Assembly (NCBI GenBank): GCA_016936395.1
Contig: JAFGXY010000025.1
Span: 142,318 to 206,317, forward strand
Length of the DNA stretch: 64,000 nt
Direction of reading: 5' to 3'
From: Paracoccaceae bacterium
GTDB taxonomy: Bacteria; Pseudomonadota; Alphaproteobacteria; Rhodobacterales; Rhodobacteraceae
The stretch's first letter is position 1. The number at the start of each line of letters is the position of its first letter. A program made the position numbers and the translations under genes. A model generated the notes under the pieces. It ran no database searches and was not told the origin of the DNA. It was given only the letters and a program-made list of their open reading frames with translations. This document shows positions 8,506 through 16,294 of the stretch, piece after piece.

Positions 8506-9304
8506 TGGCCACCTTGATCAGATCTTTCACCCGGTGCGGGTGGGTAAAGCAATCAAAGCCATCGGGCCGCGCGCCTGCGATCAGCGTCAGCCCCGCCGCA
8601 TCGGCCATCTGCACCGCCGCTGCGGTCGGGGCCGACACCGCGATCAGCACCGCAAACCCCGCCGTGCAGGCCTTTTGCACCAGATCAATCGACACCCGGC
8701 TGGTCAGCACCAGGGCCGCATCGCCCGCAGTCCCGCCCATGGCCCCCACCAGCTTGTCCACCGCATTGTGCCGCCCCACATCTTCGCGCGCCAGCACGAT
8801 GCCCCGCCCGGGCTGCCACAGCGCCGCGCAATGCGCCGCGCGGGTGGCGTCGTGCAACGGCTGATGCCGGGGCAGTTCCGCCACCGCCGCCATCACCTGC
8901 GCGCGCGTCAGGCAAACATCGCCCGTGACGTGCGGCGCTGCGCGCACCGCCTCCTCCAGACTTTCCAACCCGCACAATCCGCACCCCACCGGCCCCGCCA
9001 GACTGCGCCGCCGCTGCGCCTGCCGCACGGCCGCGCCTTGGGTCAGCCAGATTTGTAGGTCCACCCCCAAGGGCGTCTCGACCACGTCAATCCGCTCGAT
9101 CTCGTCCAGCCGCGCAATGCCTTCGGCCAGCGTAAAGCCGCGCGCAAAATCCAGCAAATCCGCCGGAGTCGCCATCATCACCGCATGGGTGCTGCCATTG
9201 TAAGACAGCGCCACCGCCACCTCGGCGGGCAACGCGCGTGTGCCCTCGCGCGCGACACCGCCCCTGAACGACACATGCGGATGGCGCGCGTGGCGGTCCA
9301 TCAT
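8495..9304 (-). CDS. fdhD: Formate dehydrogenase accessory sulfurtransferase FdhD
   Basis: FdhD transfers sulfur from a cysteine desulfurase to the bis-MGD cofactor of formate dehydrogenases. The sequence has the CGLC motif (VGCGLCGLES) that carries the sulfur, FARGFTLAEGI, the REDVGRHNAVDKLVG segment and LVLTSRVSIDLVQKA. Two adjacent ATG codons occur at 9304 and 9301; the first overlaps the fdsA stop, giving about 269 residues. The longer frame to 9364 only reads back into fdsA. It lies between fdsA and fdsD, consistent with a dedicated maturation role. Confidence 0.95.
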   Translation of the reverse strand: MMDRHARHPHVSFRGGVAREGTRALPAEVAVALSYNGSTHAVMMATPADLLDFARGFTLAEGIARLDEIERIDVVETPLGVDLQIWLTQGAAVRQAQRRRSLAGPVGCGLCGLESLEEAVRAAPHVTGDVCLTRAQVMAAVAELPRHQPLHDATRAAHCAALWQPGRGIVLAREDVGRHNAVDKLVGAMGGTAGDAALVLTSRVSIDLVQKACTAGFAVLIAVSAPTAAAVQMADAAGLTLIAGARPDGFDCFTHPHRVKDLIKVANVA

Positions 9305-11511
9305 TCCGCCACCGGCACAATCCGCCGCGCCCGTGCCGTTTGCGCGGCATATTCGGTCTGCCACGCGCTAGGCCCGTTCGACGGGCTGACCTGCACCGCC
9401 GTCACCTTGTATTCCGGGCAATTGGTCGCCCAATCGCTGAAATCGGTGGTGATGACATTGGTCTGCGTTTCGGGATGGTGGAAGGTCGTGTAAACCACCC
9501 CGGGCGAGACCTTGTCGGTCAGCACCGCCCGCAGCGTGGTTTCCCCCGAACGGGACGCCAGCCGCACCCAATCGCCATCCCGTATCCCGCGCACCTCGGC
9601 ATCATGCGGATGCACCTCCAGCACGTCTTCGTCATGCCAGACCACATTCGCCGTGCGCCGTGTCTGCGCGCCGACGTTGTATTGCGACAGGATCCGCCCG
9701 GTAGTCAGCAACAGCGGGAACCTTGGCCCGGTCTTCTCGTCCGTCGCGACATACTCGGTGCGGATGAACCGCCCCTTGCCGCGCACGAAGCCATCGACAT
9801 GCATCAAGGGCGTGCCTTCGGGATGCGCGTCATTGCAGGGCCATTGCACCGACCCAAGCCGGTCGAGCGTGTCATAGCTCACGCCCGCAAACGACGGCGT
9901 GGTCAGGGCGATTTCGTCCATGATCTGTGACGGGTGGGTATAGCCCCAGTCCGCCCCCATCGCGCGGGCAAACATCTGCGTCACCTCCCAATCGGCAAGG
10001 CCCTGTTTCGGGGCCATCACGCGTCGCACCCGGTTTATCCGGCGTTCGGCATTGGTAAAGGTGCCGTCTTTTTCAAGAAAGGACGACCCCGGAAAGAACA
10101 CATGCGCGTAATTCGCGGTTTCATTCAGGAACAGGTCGTGGACGATCACACACTCCATCGCCGCCAGACCCGCCGCCACATGCTTGGTGTCGGGGTCCGA
10201 TTGCAGGATGTCTTCGCCTTGGCAATACAAGCCCTTGAAGCTGCCCTCCACCGCCGCATCCAGCATGTTGGGGATGCGCAGGCCCGGTTCCGCGTCGATC
10301 TGCACCCCCCAGACCCGTTCAAACACCGCGCGCACCTCGTCATGCTTGACATGGCGATAGCCGGGAAGCTCGTGCGGGAAAGACCCCATGTCGCAAGACC
10401 CCTGCACATTGTTCTGCCCGCGCAACGGGTTCACGCCCACACCGGGCCGGCCGATATTGCCGGTCAACATGGCAAGGTTGGCAATCCCGATCACGGTGGT
10501 GGAGCCTTGGCTGTGCTCCGTCACCCCCAGCCCGTAATAGATCGCGCCATTGCCGCCGGTCGCAAACAGCCGCGCCGCCGCCCGCACCTCCGCCGCCGAA
10601 ACGCCGGTCAGCGCCTCCACCGCCTCGGGCGCGTGGTGGGGCGCGCTGATGAACTCGGCATAGTCGGCAAAGGCGTCCCCGTCGCAGCGGTCACGGATAA
10701 AGGCCTCATCCATCAGCCCTTCGGTCACGATCACATGCGCCATGGCACTGACAATCGCCACATTGGTTCCCGGCGTCAGAGCCAGATGATGCGCCGCCTT
10801 GTAATGCGGGCCTTCCACCATTTCCGTGCGGCGCGGGTCGATCACGATCAGCTTGGCCCCCTGCCGCAGCCGCTTTTTCAACCGGCTGGCAAAGACCGGA
10901 TGCGCGTTGACAGGGTTTGCGCCGATCACGATCACCACATCGGTCTGTTCCACGCTGTCAAAGTCCTGCGTGCCGGCACTGGTGCCGAAGGTCTGCCCAA
11001 GCCCATATCCGGTGGGCGAATGGCACACCCGCGCGCAGGTGTCGGTGTTGTTGTTCAAGAACACCGCGCGGGTCAGTTTCTGCACCAGATAGGCTTCTTC
11101 ATTGGTGCAACGCGACGAGGTGATCACCCCCACCGCCTGCCGCCCATAGCGCGCCTGTATCCCCTTCATCCGATCGGCGGCAAATTCCATCGCCTCATCC
11201 CATGATACCTCGCGCCATGGGTCCGTGATCGCCTCACGCACCATCGGTGACAGGATGCGGTCGCGGTGCGTGGCATAGCCCCAGGCAAAGCGCCCCTTGA
11301 CGCAGGAATGGCCCCGGTTGGCCTTGCCGTGCTTGTAAGGGACCATCCGCACCAATTCATCGCCGCGCATCTCGGCCTTGAAGCTGCACCCCACCCCGCA
11401 ATAGGCGCAGGTGGTGATGACGACCGTTCCGGCGTGCCGATGTCGATGACCGAGTTTTCCTGCAAAGTCGCGGTCGGGCAGGCCTGCACACAGGCGCCGC
11501 AAGACACGCAA
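9301..11511 (-). CDS. FdsA C-terminal molybdenum part, reading frame as sequenced
   Basis: Genuine FdsA sequence starts at about 11430 with VVITTCAYCGVGC (4Fe-4S ligands) and runs to the stop at 9301. The molybdenum-ligating cysteine is in ARVCHSPTGYGLG. Other bis-MGD motifs include GANPVNAHPVF, GLGVTEHSQGS, PLRGQNNVQGSCDMG and late TTGRILSQYN. The 736-residue open frame begins further upstream at 11511, but its first 28 or so residues are out of frame with the conserved protein. No good ribosome binding site marks an independent start, so it would probably be untranslated unless the frameshift is an error. Confidence 0.85.
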   Translation of the reverse strand: MRVLRRLCAGLPDRDFAGKLGHRHRHAGTVVITTCAYCGVGCSFKAEMRGDELVRMVPYKHGKANRGHSCVKGRFAWGYATHRDRILSPMVREAITDPWREVSWDEAMEFAADRMKGIQARYGRQAVGVITSSRCTNEEAYLVQKLTRAVFLNNNTDTCARVCHSPTGYGLGQTFGTSAGTQDFDSVEQTDVVIVIGANPVNAHPVFASRLKKRLRQGAKLIVIDPRRTEMVEGPHYKAAHHLALTPGTNVAIVSAMAHVIVTEGLMDEAFIRDRCDGDAFADYAEFISAPHHAPEAVEALTGVSAAEVRAAARLFATGGNGAIYYGLGVTEHSQGSTTVIGIANLAMLTGNIGRPGVGVNPLRGQNNVQGSCDMGSFPHELPGYRHVKHDEVRAVFERVWGVQIDAEPGLRIPNMLDAAVEGSFKGLYCQGEDILQSDPDTKHVAAGLAAMECVIVHDLFLNETANYAHVFFPGSSFLEKDGTFTNAERRINRVRRVMAPKQGLADWEVTQMFARAMGADWGYTHPSQIMDEIALTTPSFAGVSYDTLDRLGSVQWPCNDAHPEGTPLMHVDGFVRGKGRFIRTEYVATDEKTGPRFPLLLTTGRILSQYNVGAQTRRTANVVWHDEDVLEVHPHDAEVRGIRDGDWVRLASRSGETTLRAVLTDKVSPGVVYTTFHHPETQTNVITTDFSDWATNCPEYKVTAVQVSPSNGPSAWQTEYAAQTARARRIVPVAE

Positions 11512-12179
11512 TCGCTGGTCAGCGCGCTATCGGTCTTGGCCCCGAACGACACCCGGCTGTCAAAGCCACGGCCTTCAATCGTCAGGGCAAAGGTGCCCTG
11601 CACCTCTTCGCAGGCTCGCACACAGCGGCTGCAGACAATGCACTTGGCGGGATCATAGGTGAAATAGGGGTTGCTGTCATCTTTCGGCAACCACTGCGGG
11701 TTCGCCTCTCCACTGGTGTTCTTGGGCCGGAAATGCGTCTGCACCGCCTTGTAGCGCACCTCGCGCAGCCCCACCGCCCCCGCCATATCCTGCAATTCGC
11801 AATCGCCATTGGCCGAACAGGTCAGGCAATCCAGCGGGTGATCGCTGATATACAACTCCATCACCCCGCGCCGCAGCTTTTTCAGCTTGGCCGTCTGGGT
11901 ATGCACCTGCAACCCCGCCGCCACTGGCGTGGTGCAGGATGCAGGCGTGCCAGTGCGGCCCTCGATCTCGACCAGACACAACCGGCACGACCCGAAGGCA
12001 TCAACCGAGTCGGTGGCGCACAGCTTGGGCACCGAGATCCCCGCCTCTGCCGCTGCCCGCATGATCGACGTGCCCTCGGGCACCGTCACCTCAAACCCGT
12101 CGATGCTCAGCGTCACCATGACCTTTGACTTCGCCGCCGGAGTGCCGAAATCCCGGTCGGGAATGATGAAATTCTTCAT
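11166..12179 (-). CDS. FdsA N-terminal iron-sulfur part, reading frame as sequenced
   Basis: From ATG 12179 the frame encodes about 250 genuine FdsA residues. They include the 2Fe-2S set in KLCATDSVDAFGSCRLC, the HPLDCLTCSANGDC cluster with its His ligand, and two ferredoxin-like sets CIVCSRCVRACEE and CVSCGACVQACP. After the frameshift near 11428 it continues out of frame to 11166 with unrelated sequence. By itself it would be an electron-transfer fragment without the molybdenum site. A long hairpin region separates it from fdsB upstream. Confidence 0.85.
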   Translation of the reverse strand: MKNFIIPDRDFGTPAAKSKVMVTLSIDGFEVTVPEGTSIMRAAAEAGISVPKLCATDSVDAFGSCRLCLVEIEGRTGTPASCTTPVAAGLQVHTQTAKLKKLRRGVMELYISDHPLDCLTCSANGDCELQDMAGAVGLREVRYKAVQTHFRPKNTSGEANPQWLPKDDSNPYFTYDPAKCIVCSRCVRACEEVQGTFALTIEGRGFDSRVSFGAKTDSALTSDCVSCGACVQACPTATLQENSVIDIGTPERSSSPPAPIAGWGAASRPRCAAMNWCGWSLTSTARPTGAIPASRGALPGAMPRTATASCHRWCVRRSRTHGARYHGMRRWNLPPIG

Positions 12180-12221
12180 GCGTCAGCCCCTTTGTTCGAT
12201 ACCTGCGCGCGGACCAAGCAG

Positions 12222-12341
12222 CCCCCCACCCCATCCCTCCCCCACAGAGGGGGGAGGGAGGTGCCCGGCTGTTCACCGCGCGCCCGGCAACAGGCGGGGA
12301 CGGCCCCCTCCCCCCTCGTGGGGGAGGGATGGGGTGGGGGG
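12222..12341. repeat. Long GC-rich double-hairpin repeat between fdsB and fdsA
   Basis: The 172-base gap between fdsB and fdsA is dominated by an inverted repeat. The left arm begins at 12222 (CCCCCCACCCCATCCCTCCC...) and the right arm ends at 12341 with its complement. Arms pair over 23 bases without mismatch and continue inward to nearly 40 with one bulge. Each arm also folds on itself as CCTCCCCCAC...GGGGGGAGG, so two small hairpins or one long one can form. A related element is at 19049-19168. In the transcript it could attenuate fdsA relative to fdsGB or stabilise the mRNA ends. Confidence 0.75.
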
Positions 12342-12351
12342 GCGGCCACAC

Positions 12352-13869
12352 TCATTCCGCCGCCTCCCGTGCGGCTGCGAAATCATCCGGAAAATGGGTC
12401 AGCGCCGACAGCACCGGATAAGGCGTAAAGCCGCCCAAAGCACACAGCGACCCCGCCTTCATCGTATCGCACAAATCGGTCAGCAGCGGCACCGCATCGG
12501 CATCGCCCCGCGCGATCCGGTCGATGGTTTCCACCCCGCGCACAGCACCAATCCGGCAGGGCGTGCATTTGCCGCAAGACTCAATCGCGCAAAACTCAAA
12601 GGCAAAGCGCGCCTGCGCCAGCATGTCAGCGGTGTCGTCAAACACCACGATCCCGGCGTGGCCGATCAACCCGCCCGCCTTCGCGTATTCCTCATACCCA
12701 AAGGGCACATCGAACAGCGCGGGCGGAAAATAGGCCCCCAGCGGCCCGCCCACCTGCACCGCCTTGACCGCCCGCCCCGACGCCGTGCCCCCGGCAAGGC
12801 CATCAACGATATCGCCCAAGGTCATGCCAAAGGCCGCCTCAAACAGCCCGCCCCGTGCGACATTCCCGGCAATCTGCAACGGAATGGTCCCGCGCGACCG
12901 CCCGATGCCATGCGCCGCATAAGCCTCGGCCCCCCGCTCAAAGATCACCGGGATGGTGGCAAGGCTGATCACGTTGTTCACCACCGTCGGCTTGCCCATG
13001 AAGCCTTCCAGCGCAGGCAGCGGCGGCTTGGCCCGCACCACACCGCGCTTGCCCTCAAGGCTGTTCAGAAGGCTGGTCTCCTCGCCACAGACATAGGCCC
13101 CCGCGCCCACGCGCACCTCAAGGTCAAAGGCCAGACCCGACCCTTCGACCGACGCGCCCAGCACGCCAGCCTTACAGGCCAACTCGACCGCGCGATTGAG
13201 CACCGCAATCGCATCGGGATATTCGCTGCGCAGATAGACAAAGCCCTTGGTCGCCCCGACCGTGATGCCAGCAATGATCATGCCTTCGATCAGCGAAAAC
13301 GGATCGCCCTCGATGATCATCCGGTCGGCAAAGGTGCCGCTGTCGCCCTCATCGGCATTGCAGACAATATACTTGCGGTCAGAAACCGCCCCGGCCACGG
13401 TGCGCCACTTGATCCCGGTTGGAAACCCCGCCCCGCCCCGCCCGCGCAGGCCCGAGGCGATAACCTCGGCCACCCGCGCCTCGGCATCCATCGCCAGCGC
13501 GCGCTCCAGCCCGGCAAAGCCGCCATGCGCCCGATAATCCGCCAGTGACAAGGGATCAATCACCCCGCAGCGCGCGAAGGTCAGCCGGGTCTGCGCCTTC
13601 ATCCACGGCAATTCCTCGACCAGCCCCAAGGCCAAAGGCCCGCCGTCAAACACCTGACCCACCTCCGCCGCCGTCATCGGGCCAAAACCGACCCGACCCG
13701 CGGGCGTCTCCACCTCGACCAAAGGCTCCAGCCAGACCATCCCGCGCGACCCGTTGCGCACCACCTCCAGCACAACACCCCGCCGAGCCGCCTCGGCCTG
13801 CAAGGCAGCCGCGACCTGATCCGCGCCACAGGCCCGCGCCGCCGCATCCAAAGGCACATAGACCTTCAT
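12352..13869 (-). CDS. fdsB: Formate dehydrogenase beta subunit (NADH:acceptor, FMN and 4Fe-4S)
   Basis: A 505-residue NuoF/HoxF-like subunit that passes electrons from FdsA to NAD+. An N-terminal thioredoxin-like region without the cysteine ligands (about residues 1-60) precedes the NAD/FMN domain with GRGGAGFPTGIKW, CNADEGDSGTFADR and YVCGEETSLLNSLEGKRG. The C-terminal 4Fe-4S set is ESCGKCTPCRIG with a later cysteine in SLCALGG. Its start overlaps the end of fdsG by four bases, so the pair is translationally coupled. Downstream is the hairpin repeat, then fdsA. Confidence 0.95.
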   Translation of the reverse strand: MKVYVPLDAAARACGADQVAAALQAEAARRGVVLEVVRNGSRGMVWLEPLVEVETPAGRVGFGPMTAAEVGQVFDGGPLALGLVEELPWMKAQTRLTFARCGVIDPLSLADYRAHGGFAGLERALAMDAEARVAEVIASGLRGRGGAGFPTGIKWRTVAGAVSDRKYIVCNADEGDSGTFADRMIIEGDPFSLIEGMIIAGITVGATKGFVYLRSEYPDAIAVLNRAVELACKAGVLGASVEGSGLAFDLEVRVGAGAYVCGEETSLLNSLEGKRGVVRAKPPLPALEGFMGKPTVVNNVISLATIPVIFERGAEAYAAHGIGRSRGTIPLQIAGNVARGGLFEAAFGMTLGDIVDGLAGGTASGRAVKAVQVGGPLGAYFPPALFDVPFGYEEYAKAGGLIGHAGIVVFDDTADMLAQARFAFEFCAIESCGKCTPCRIGAVRGVETIDRIARGDADAVPLLTDLCDTMKAGSLCALGGFTPYPVLSALTHFPDDFAAAREAAE

Positions 13870-14336
13870 CGCCGCACCTCGTCCAACAGCGCCGCCAGCT
13901 TTGCCTCATCCAGCCGCCCCACCAGCCGCCCGTCAAGCTGCGCCGCCGGGGCACAGGCGCAGAGCCCAAGGCAAAACACCGGCTCTAGCGTCACCGCGCC
14001 ATCGGCGCTGGTCTGGTGCCAATCAAGGCCCAACCGCGCCTTGACCTGCTGCGCCAAATCCGCGCCCCCCATCGCCTGACACGCCTCGGCCCGGCACAGC
14101 CGCACCACATGCCGCCCGGCGGGCACCTCGCGGAAATCATGGTAGAAACTGACCACCCCACGCACCTCGGCCCGCGTCAGCCCCAAGCCTTCGGCCAGCA
14201 CCGGCACCGCCGCCTGCGGCACATGGCCCAAGGCCGCCTGCACCGCATGCAGCACAGGAAGAAGCGGCCCCTCCATCCCCTGATGCGCGGCAACGATTTC
14301 GCTTACCCGCGCCGATGCTGCAGACTCGTCTGACAT
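13866..14336 (-). CDS. fdsG: Formate dehydrogenase gamma subunit (2Fe-2S, NuoE-like)
   Basis: A 156-residue NuoE-like subunit with a helical N-terminal part (ALGHVPQAAVPVLAEGLGL) and a thioredoxin-like 2Fe-2S domain. The four cluster cysteines are visible in RLCRAEACQAMGG and FCLGLCACAPA. It is the first gene of the fds operon. GGAG sits six to nine bases before ATG 14336. A putative promoter and a symmetrical LysR-type site lie immediately upstream, so expression is probably activated by the nearby LysR regulator in response to formate. Confidence 0.95.
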   Translation of the reverse strand: MSDESAASARVSEIVAAHQGMEGPLLPVLHAVQAALGHVPQAAVPVLAEGLGLTRAEVRGVVSFYHDFREVPAGRHVVRLCRAEACQAMGGADLAQQVKARLGLDWHQTSADGAVTLEPVFCLGLCACAPAAQLDGRLVGRLDEAKLAALLDEVRR

Positions 14337-14366
14337 GGCACTCTCCGTAGTCCTCGCCTGTGCGCG

Positions 14367-14394
14367 ACCCTACGCGGTTTGACAGTCAGATCAA
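14367..14394 (-). promoter_or_regulatory. Putative sigma-70-like promoter of the fds operon
   Basis: On the minus strand TTGATC (14394-14389) and TAGGGT (14372-14367) are separated by 16 bases and lie 30-60 bases before the fdsG ATG. The -35 match is fair and the -10 match weak, which is typical of a promoter that needs an activator. The palindrome at 14411-14433 lies just upstream of it. Confidence 0.35.
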
Positions 14395-14410
14395 TATGGA
14401 TGATCCGTTG

Positions 14411-14433
14411 ATTGATAGGACATGACTATCAAT
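14411..14433. promoter_or_regulatory. LysR-type operator ATTGATAG-N7-CTATCAAT upstream of fdsG
   Basis: A perfect 8-bp inverted repeat with a 7-base spacer contains the T-N11-A core of LysR-family recognition sites (TAGGACATGACTA). It lies directly upstream of the putative -35 box, the usual place of an activator site. A further half-site pair ATCAA (14390) and TTGAT (14408) overlaps the promoter side. The likely ligand-binding regulator is the LysR gene at 15230-16108. Confidence 0.55.
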
Positions 14434-14751
14434 GGATTTCGACGAAGGAGCGCGAGAGGGCGAAGCAAGGTCTACTGTGCGGGTCGGTCTACTGTGCGGG
14501 ACGGGGCGATCGCACAAGTCTGAAGAGGCGACATTCAAACTGACGCCACCATGTTTATTGGCCACTAGGTCGGCCCACTTTCCTGTTGGGTTGTCAACGT
14601 CGCCTTATCAAACCAGCGCATTACATGTTTCTCCGTTGCCCACTGACTTGCTTGTAAGCTAACAAAATAGAACGGAATCAAGGCGGGTTCCCAACGCTTG
14701 CATTGCCTTCATCTGTGCACGTCGATAGCGCAGGTTTTGCTGCGCAAATGA
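14434..14751. other. Gene-poor AT-richer stretch with a 15-bp tandem repeat
   Basis: This 318-base stretch before the acetyltransferase is visibly less GC-rich than its surroundings. It holds two copies of GGTCTACTGTGCGGG (14469-14483 and 14486-14500) separated by two bases. No convincing gene is seen; a 76-codon open frame starting at 14432 has no ribosome binding site and no family features. It looks like part of a foreign insert together with the acetyltransferase. Confidence 0.5.
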
Positions 14752-15213
14752 ATGACTCTGGAAGCGGGACAGTGGAAGCTGATGGCGCGCATCATTCAGT
14801 ATCAAGACGATCATTTCCAAGGTGTAGATTCCTTGTGGAAAGAAGCATTCCCGAACGACGCTCTATGGAACGAGGCAGCTGTCGCGATACCGGAAAAGGT
14901 CCGGTTTCAGCCTGAGCTGTTTCTTGTGGCGGTCGATAGAGCCAAAGTCATAGGCACGGCTATGGCGGGATATGATGGACACAGGGGTTGGATTTCGCGG
15001 ATTGCAGTCTTGAAGTCTCACAGGAATCAGGGGATCGGAAAGTTGTTGCTTGCCGAAGCCGAATGCAGGCTCGAAAGTCGCGGATGCATCAAGATCAATC
15101 TACAGGTGGTTGAGTCCAATGCTAACGTCTTGGAATTCTATCGGCGTTGTGGATATGATGTTGAGCCAAGGATCAGCATGTCCAAGCACCTTCGGCGCTT
15201 CGACGTCGGCTAA
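14752..15213 (+). CDS. GNAT family N-acetyltransferase (YpeA-like)
   Basis: A small acetyl-CoA-dependent transferase of up to 153 residues. The GNAT core is clear: FLVAVDRAKVIGTAMAGYDG (beta strands), ISRIAVLKSHRNQGIGKLLL with the acetyl-CoA pyrophosphate loop RNQGIG, and VVESNANVLEFYRRCGYDV near the end. It resembles the YpeA group. The start may be ATG 14752 or, more typical for the family, ATG 14782 (MARIIQYQDDHF) with GGAAG just upstream. It is transcribed opposite to fds and lysR and lies between them; its lower GC content and different codon use suggest horizontal acquisition. The substrate is unknown. Confidence 0.85.
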   Translation: MTLEAGQWKLMARIIQYQDDHFQGVDSLWKEAFPNDALWNEAAVAIPEKVRFQPELFLVAVDRAKVIGTAMAGYDGHRGWISRIAVLKSHRNQGIGKLLLAEAECRLESRGCIKINLQVVESNANVLEFYRRCGYDVEPRISMSKHLRRFDVG

Positions 15214-15229
15214 GGCTCAAATCCGCCCC

Positions 15230-16108
15230 TCACCCCACCCTCTTCGCCGCCTCCAGCAGCGCCGCGATCAAGGGCGTTGGCGTCTCTCGCTGCGCCACGA
15301 TCAGCCCCACCATATGCGCGACCTCGGGCGCCACAATCGGCACCGCCCGCACCGCGCCCGATTGCGCGAACAGATCGGCCAAGGCTTTGGGCAGGATCGA
15401 CACCCATTCCCCCGTTGCCACATGCGACATGAGCGTGATGGTCGAGTTCGACTCGACGCCGGGTTCGGCCCGCACCCCGGCCTGCGCCAGATGCTGGTTC
15501 ACGATCCGCCGGTTCTGCATGTCGCCGGTCAACAGGCACAACGGCACCCCGGCAAGCTCGTCCCAACTTACCTCTGCTCGCGTCGCAAACGGGCTGCCCG
15601 CCGCGCAAACCAGTCGGTAAGCCTCGGAATACAAAGGCTGGCTGTGCACGCGCCCCAACGGCTCATTGTCCAGATAGGTGATCCCGGCATCCAGATCCAG
15701 CCGCTCGATCCCGGCCAGAATCTCGGCGCTGGTGCGCGACAGGATCGTGATCCGCACCTTCGGATGCCGCTGGGTGAACGGCACCGTCACCCGCGCCACC
15801 ATCGGCAGCGCGGTGGGAATAACCCCGATCCGCAGGTTGCCCGCCAACCCGTCGCGCGCCGAGCGCATCTCGTCGCGCAAGGCCCGCGTCTCGGCCACGA
15901 TGCCGCGCGCCCGGTCCAGCACCCGCTGCCCCTCGGGCGTCAACCCCTGAAAGCGTGAGCCGCGAAACACCAGTTGCACCCCCAACTGTTCCTCAAGCTG
16001 CTTGATCGCCGCCGAAAGCGAGGGCTGCGTCACTCCGCACGCTTCGGCTGCGCGGCCAAAATGCCCCTCGCGCGCCAGCGCAATGAACATCTCCAGCTTG
16101 TCAATCAT
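15230..16108 (-). CDS. LysR-family transcriptional regulator, probable activator of fds
   Basis: A 292-residue LysR regulator. The winged helix-turn-helix is at residues 1-60 (LARE-GHFGRAAEACGVTQPSLSAAIKQLE), followed by the linker helix and a periplasmic-binding-protein-like effector domain with LRIGVIPTALPMVARV and late WVSILPKALADLF. The start at 16108 gives the standard N-terminus; the open frame extends to 16261 without homology. It has the same orientation as the fds operon and sits upstream of it, as regulators of fds operons in related bacteria do, so it may bind the palindrome at 14411-14433. The acetyltransferase now separates regulator and operon. Confidence 0.9.
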   Translation of the reverse strand: MIDKLEMFIALAREGHFGRAAEACGVTQPSLSAAIKQLEEQLGVQLVFRGSRFQGLTPEGQRVLDRARGIVAETRALRDEMRSARDGLAGNLRIGVIPTALPMVARVTVPFTQRHPKVRITILSRTSAEILAGIERLDLDAGITYLDNEPLGRVHSQPLYSEAYRLVCAAGSPFATRAEVSWDELAGVPLCLLTGDMQNRRIVNQHLAQAGVRAEPGVESNSTITLMSHVATGEWVSILPKALADLFAQSGAVRAVPIVAPEVAHMVGLIVAQRETPTPLIAALLEAAKRVG

Positions 16109-16294
16109 GGCCAAACCCGCTGCGCCATACGCCCGCCAACGGCCTCGCTGGCCGCAGCCCCCTGCCGATGCCTCGGCTTGCTGCTTGCCAAATACTCCCG
16201 CCGGAGGCGCAGGCCACCCCAAGCCACAGCGCCACAAACCTCTGTGCGGCAGCGCGGCCAAGCGGGGCCTCGATGGCCCCCGCGGCCGCCCGCC

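Larger units (their letters stand above)
9301..12179 (-). pseudogene. fdsA: fdsA, formate dehydrogenase alpha subunit, split by a frameshift
   Basis: Together two frames encode one complete FdsA of roughly 958 residues, the usual length. The N-terminal part supplies a 2Fe-2S ferredoxin domain and several Fe-S cluster motifs; the C-terminal part supplies the 4Fe-4S and bis-MGD molybdenum domains. The frames meet at about 11423-11430, where one base appears to be missing: the upstream frame reads DIGTPER and the downstream frame continues VVITTCAYCGVGC, exactly as expected of an uninterrupted protein. No heptameric slippery sequence is present. All other operon genes are intact, so either the assembly lost a base or this strain makes no functional enzyme. 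The gene would catalyse formate oxidation to CO2 in the cytoplasm. Confidence 0.85.

Noticed and set aside
11415..11440. Programmed ribosomal frameshift in fdsA
   Set aside because: No X-XXY-YYZ heptamer or homopolymer is present at the junction, so a mutation or an assembly error is the simpler explanation.
14432..14662. 76-codon plus-strand frame upstream of the acetyltransferase
   Set aside because: No ribosome binding site, contains the 15-bp duplication, and shows no coding features.
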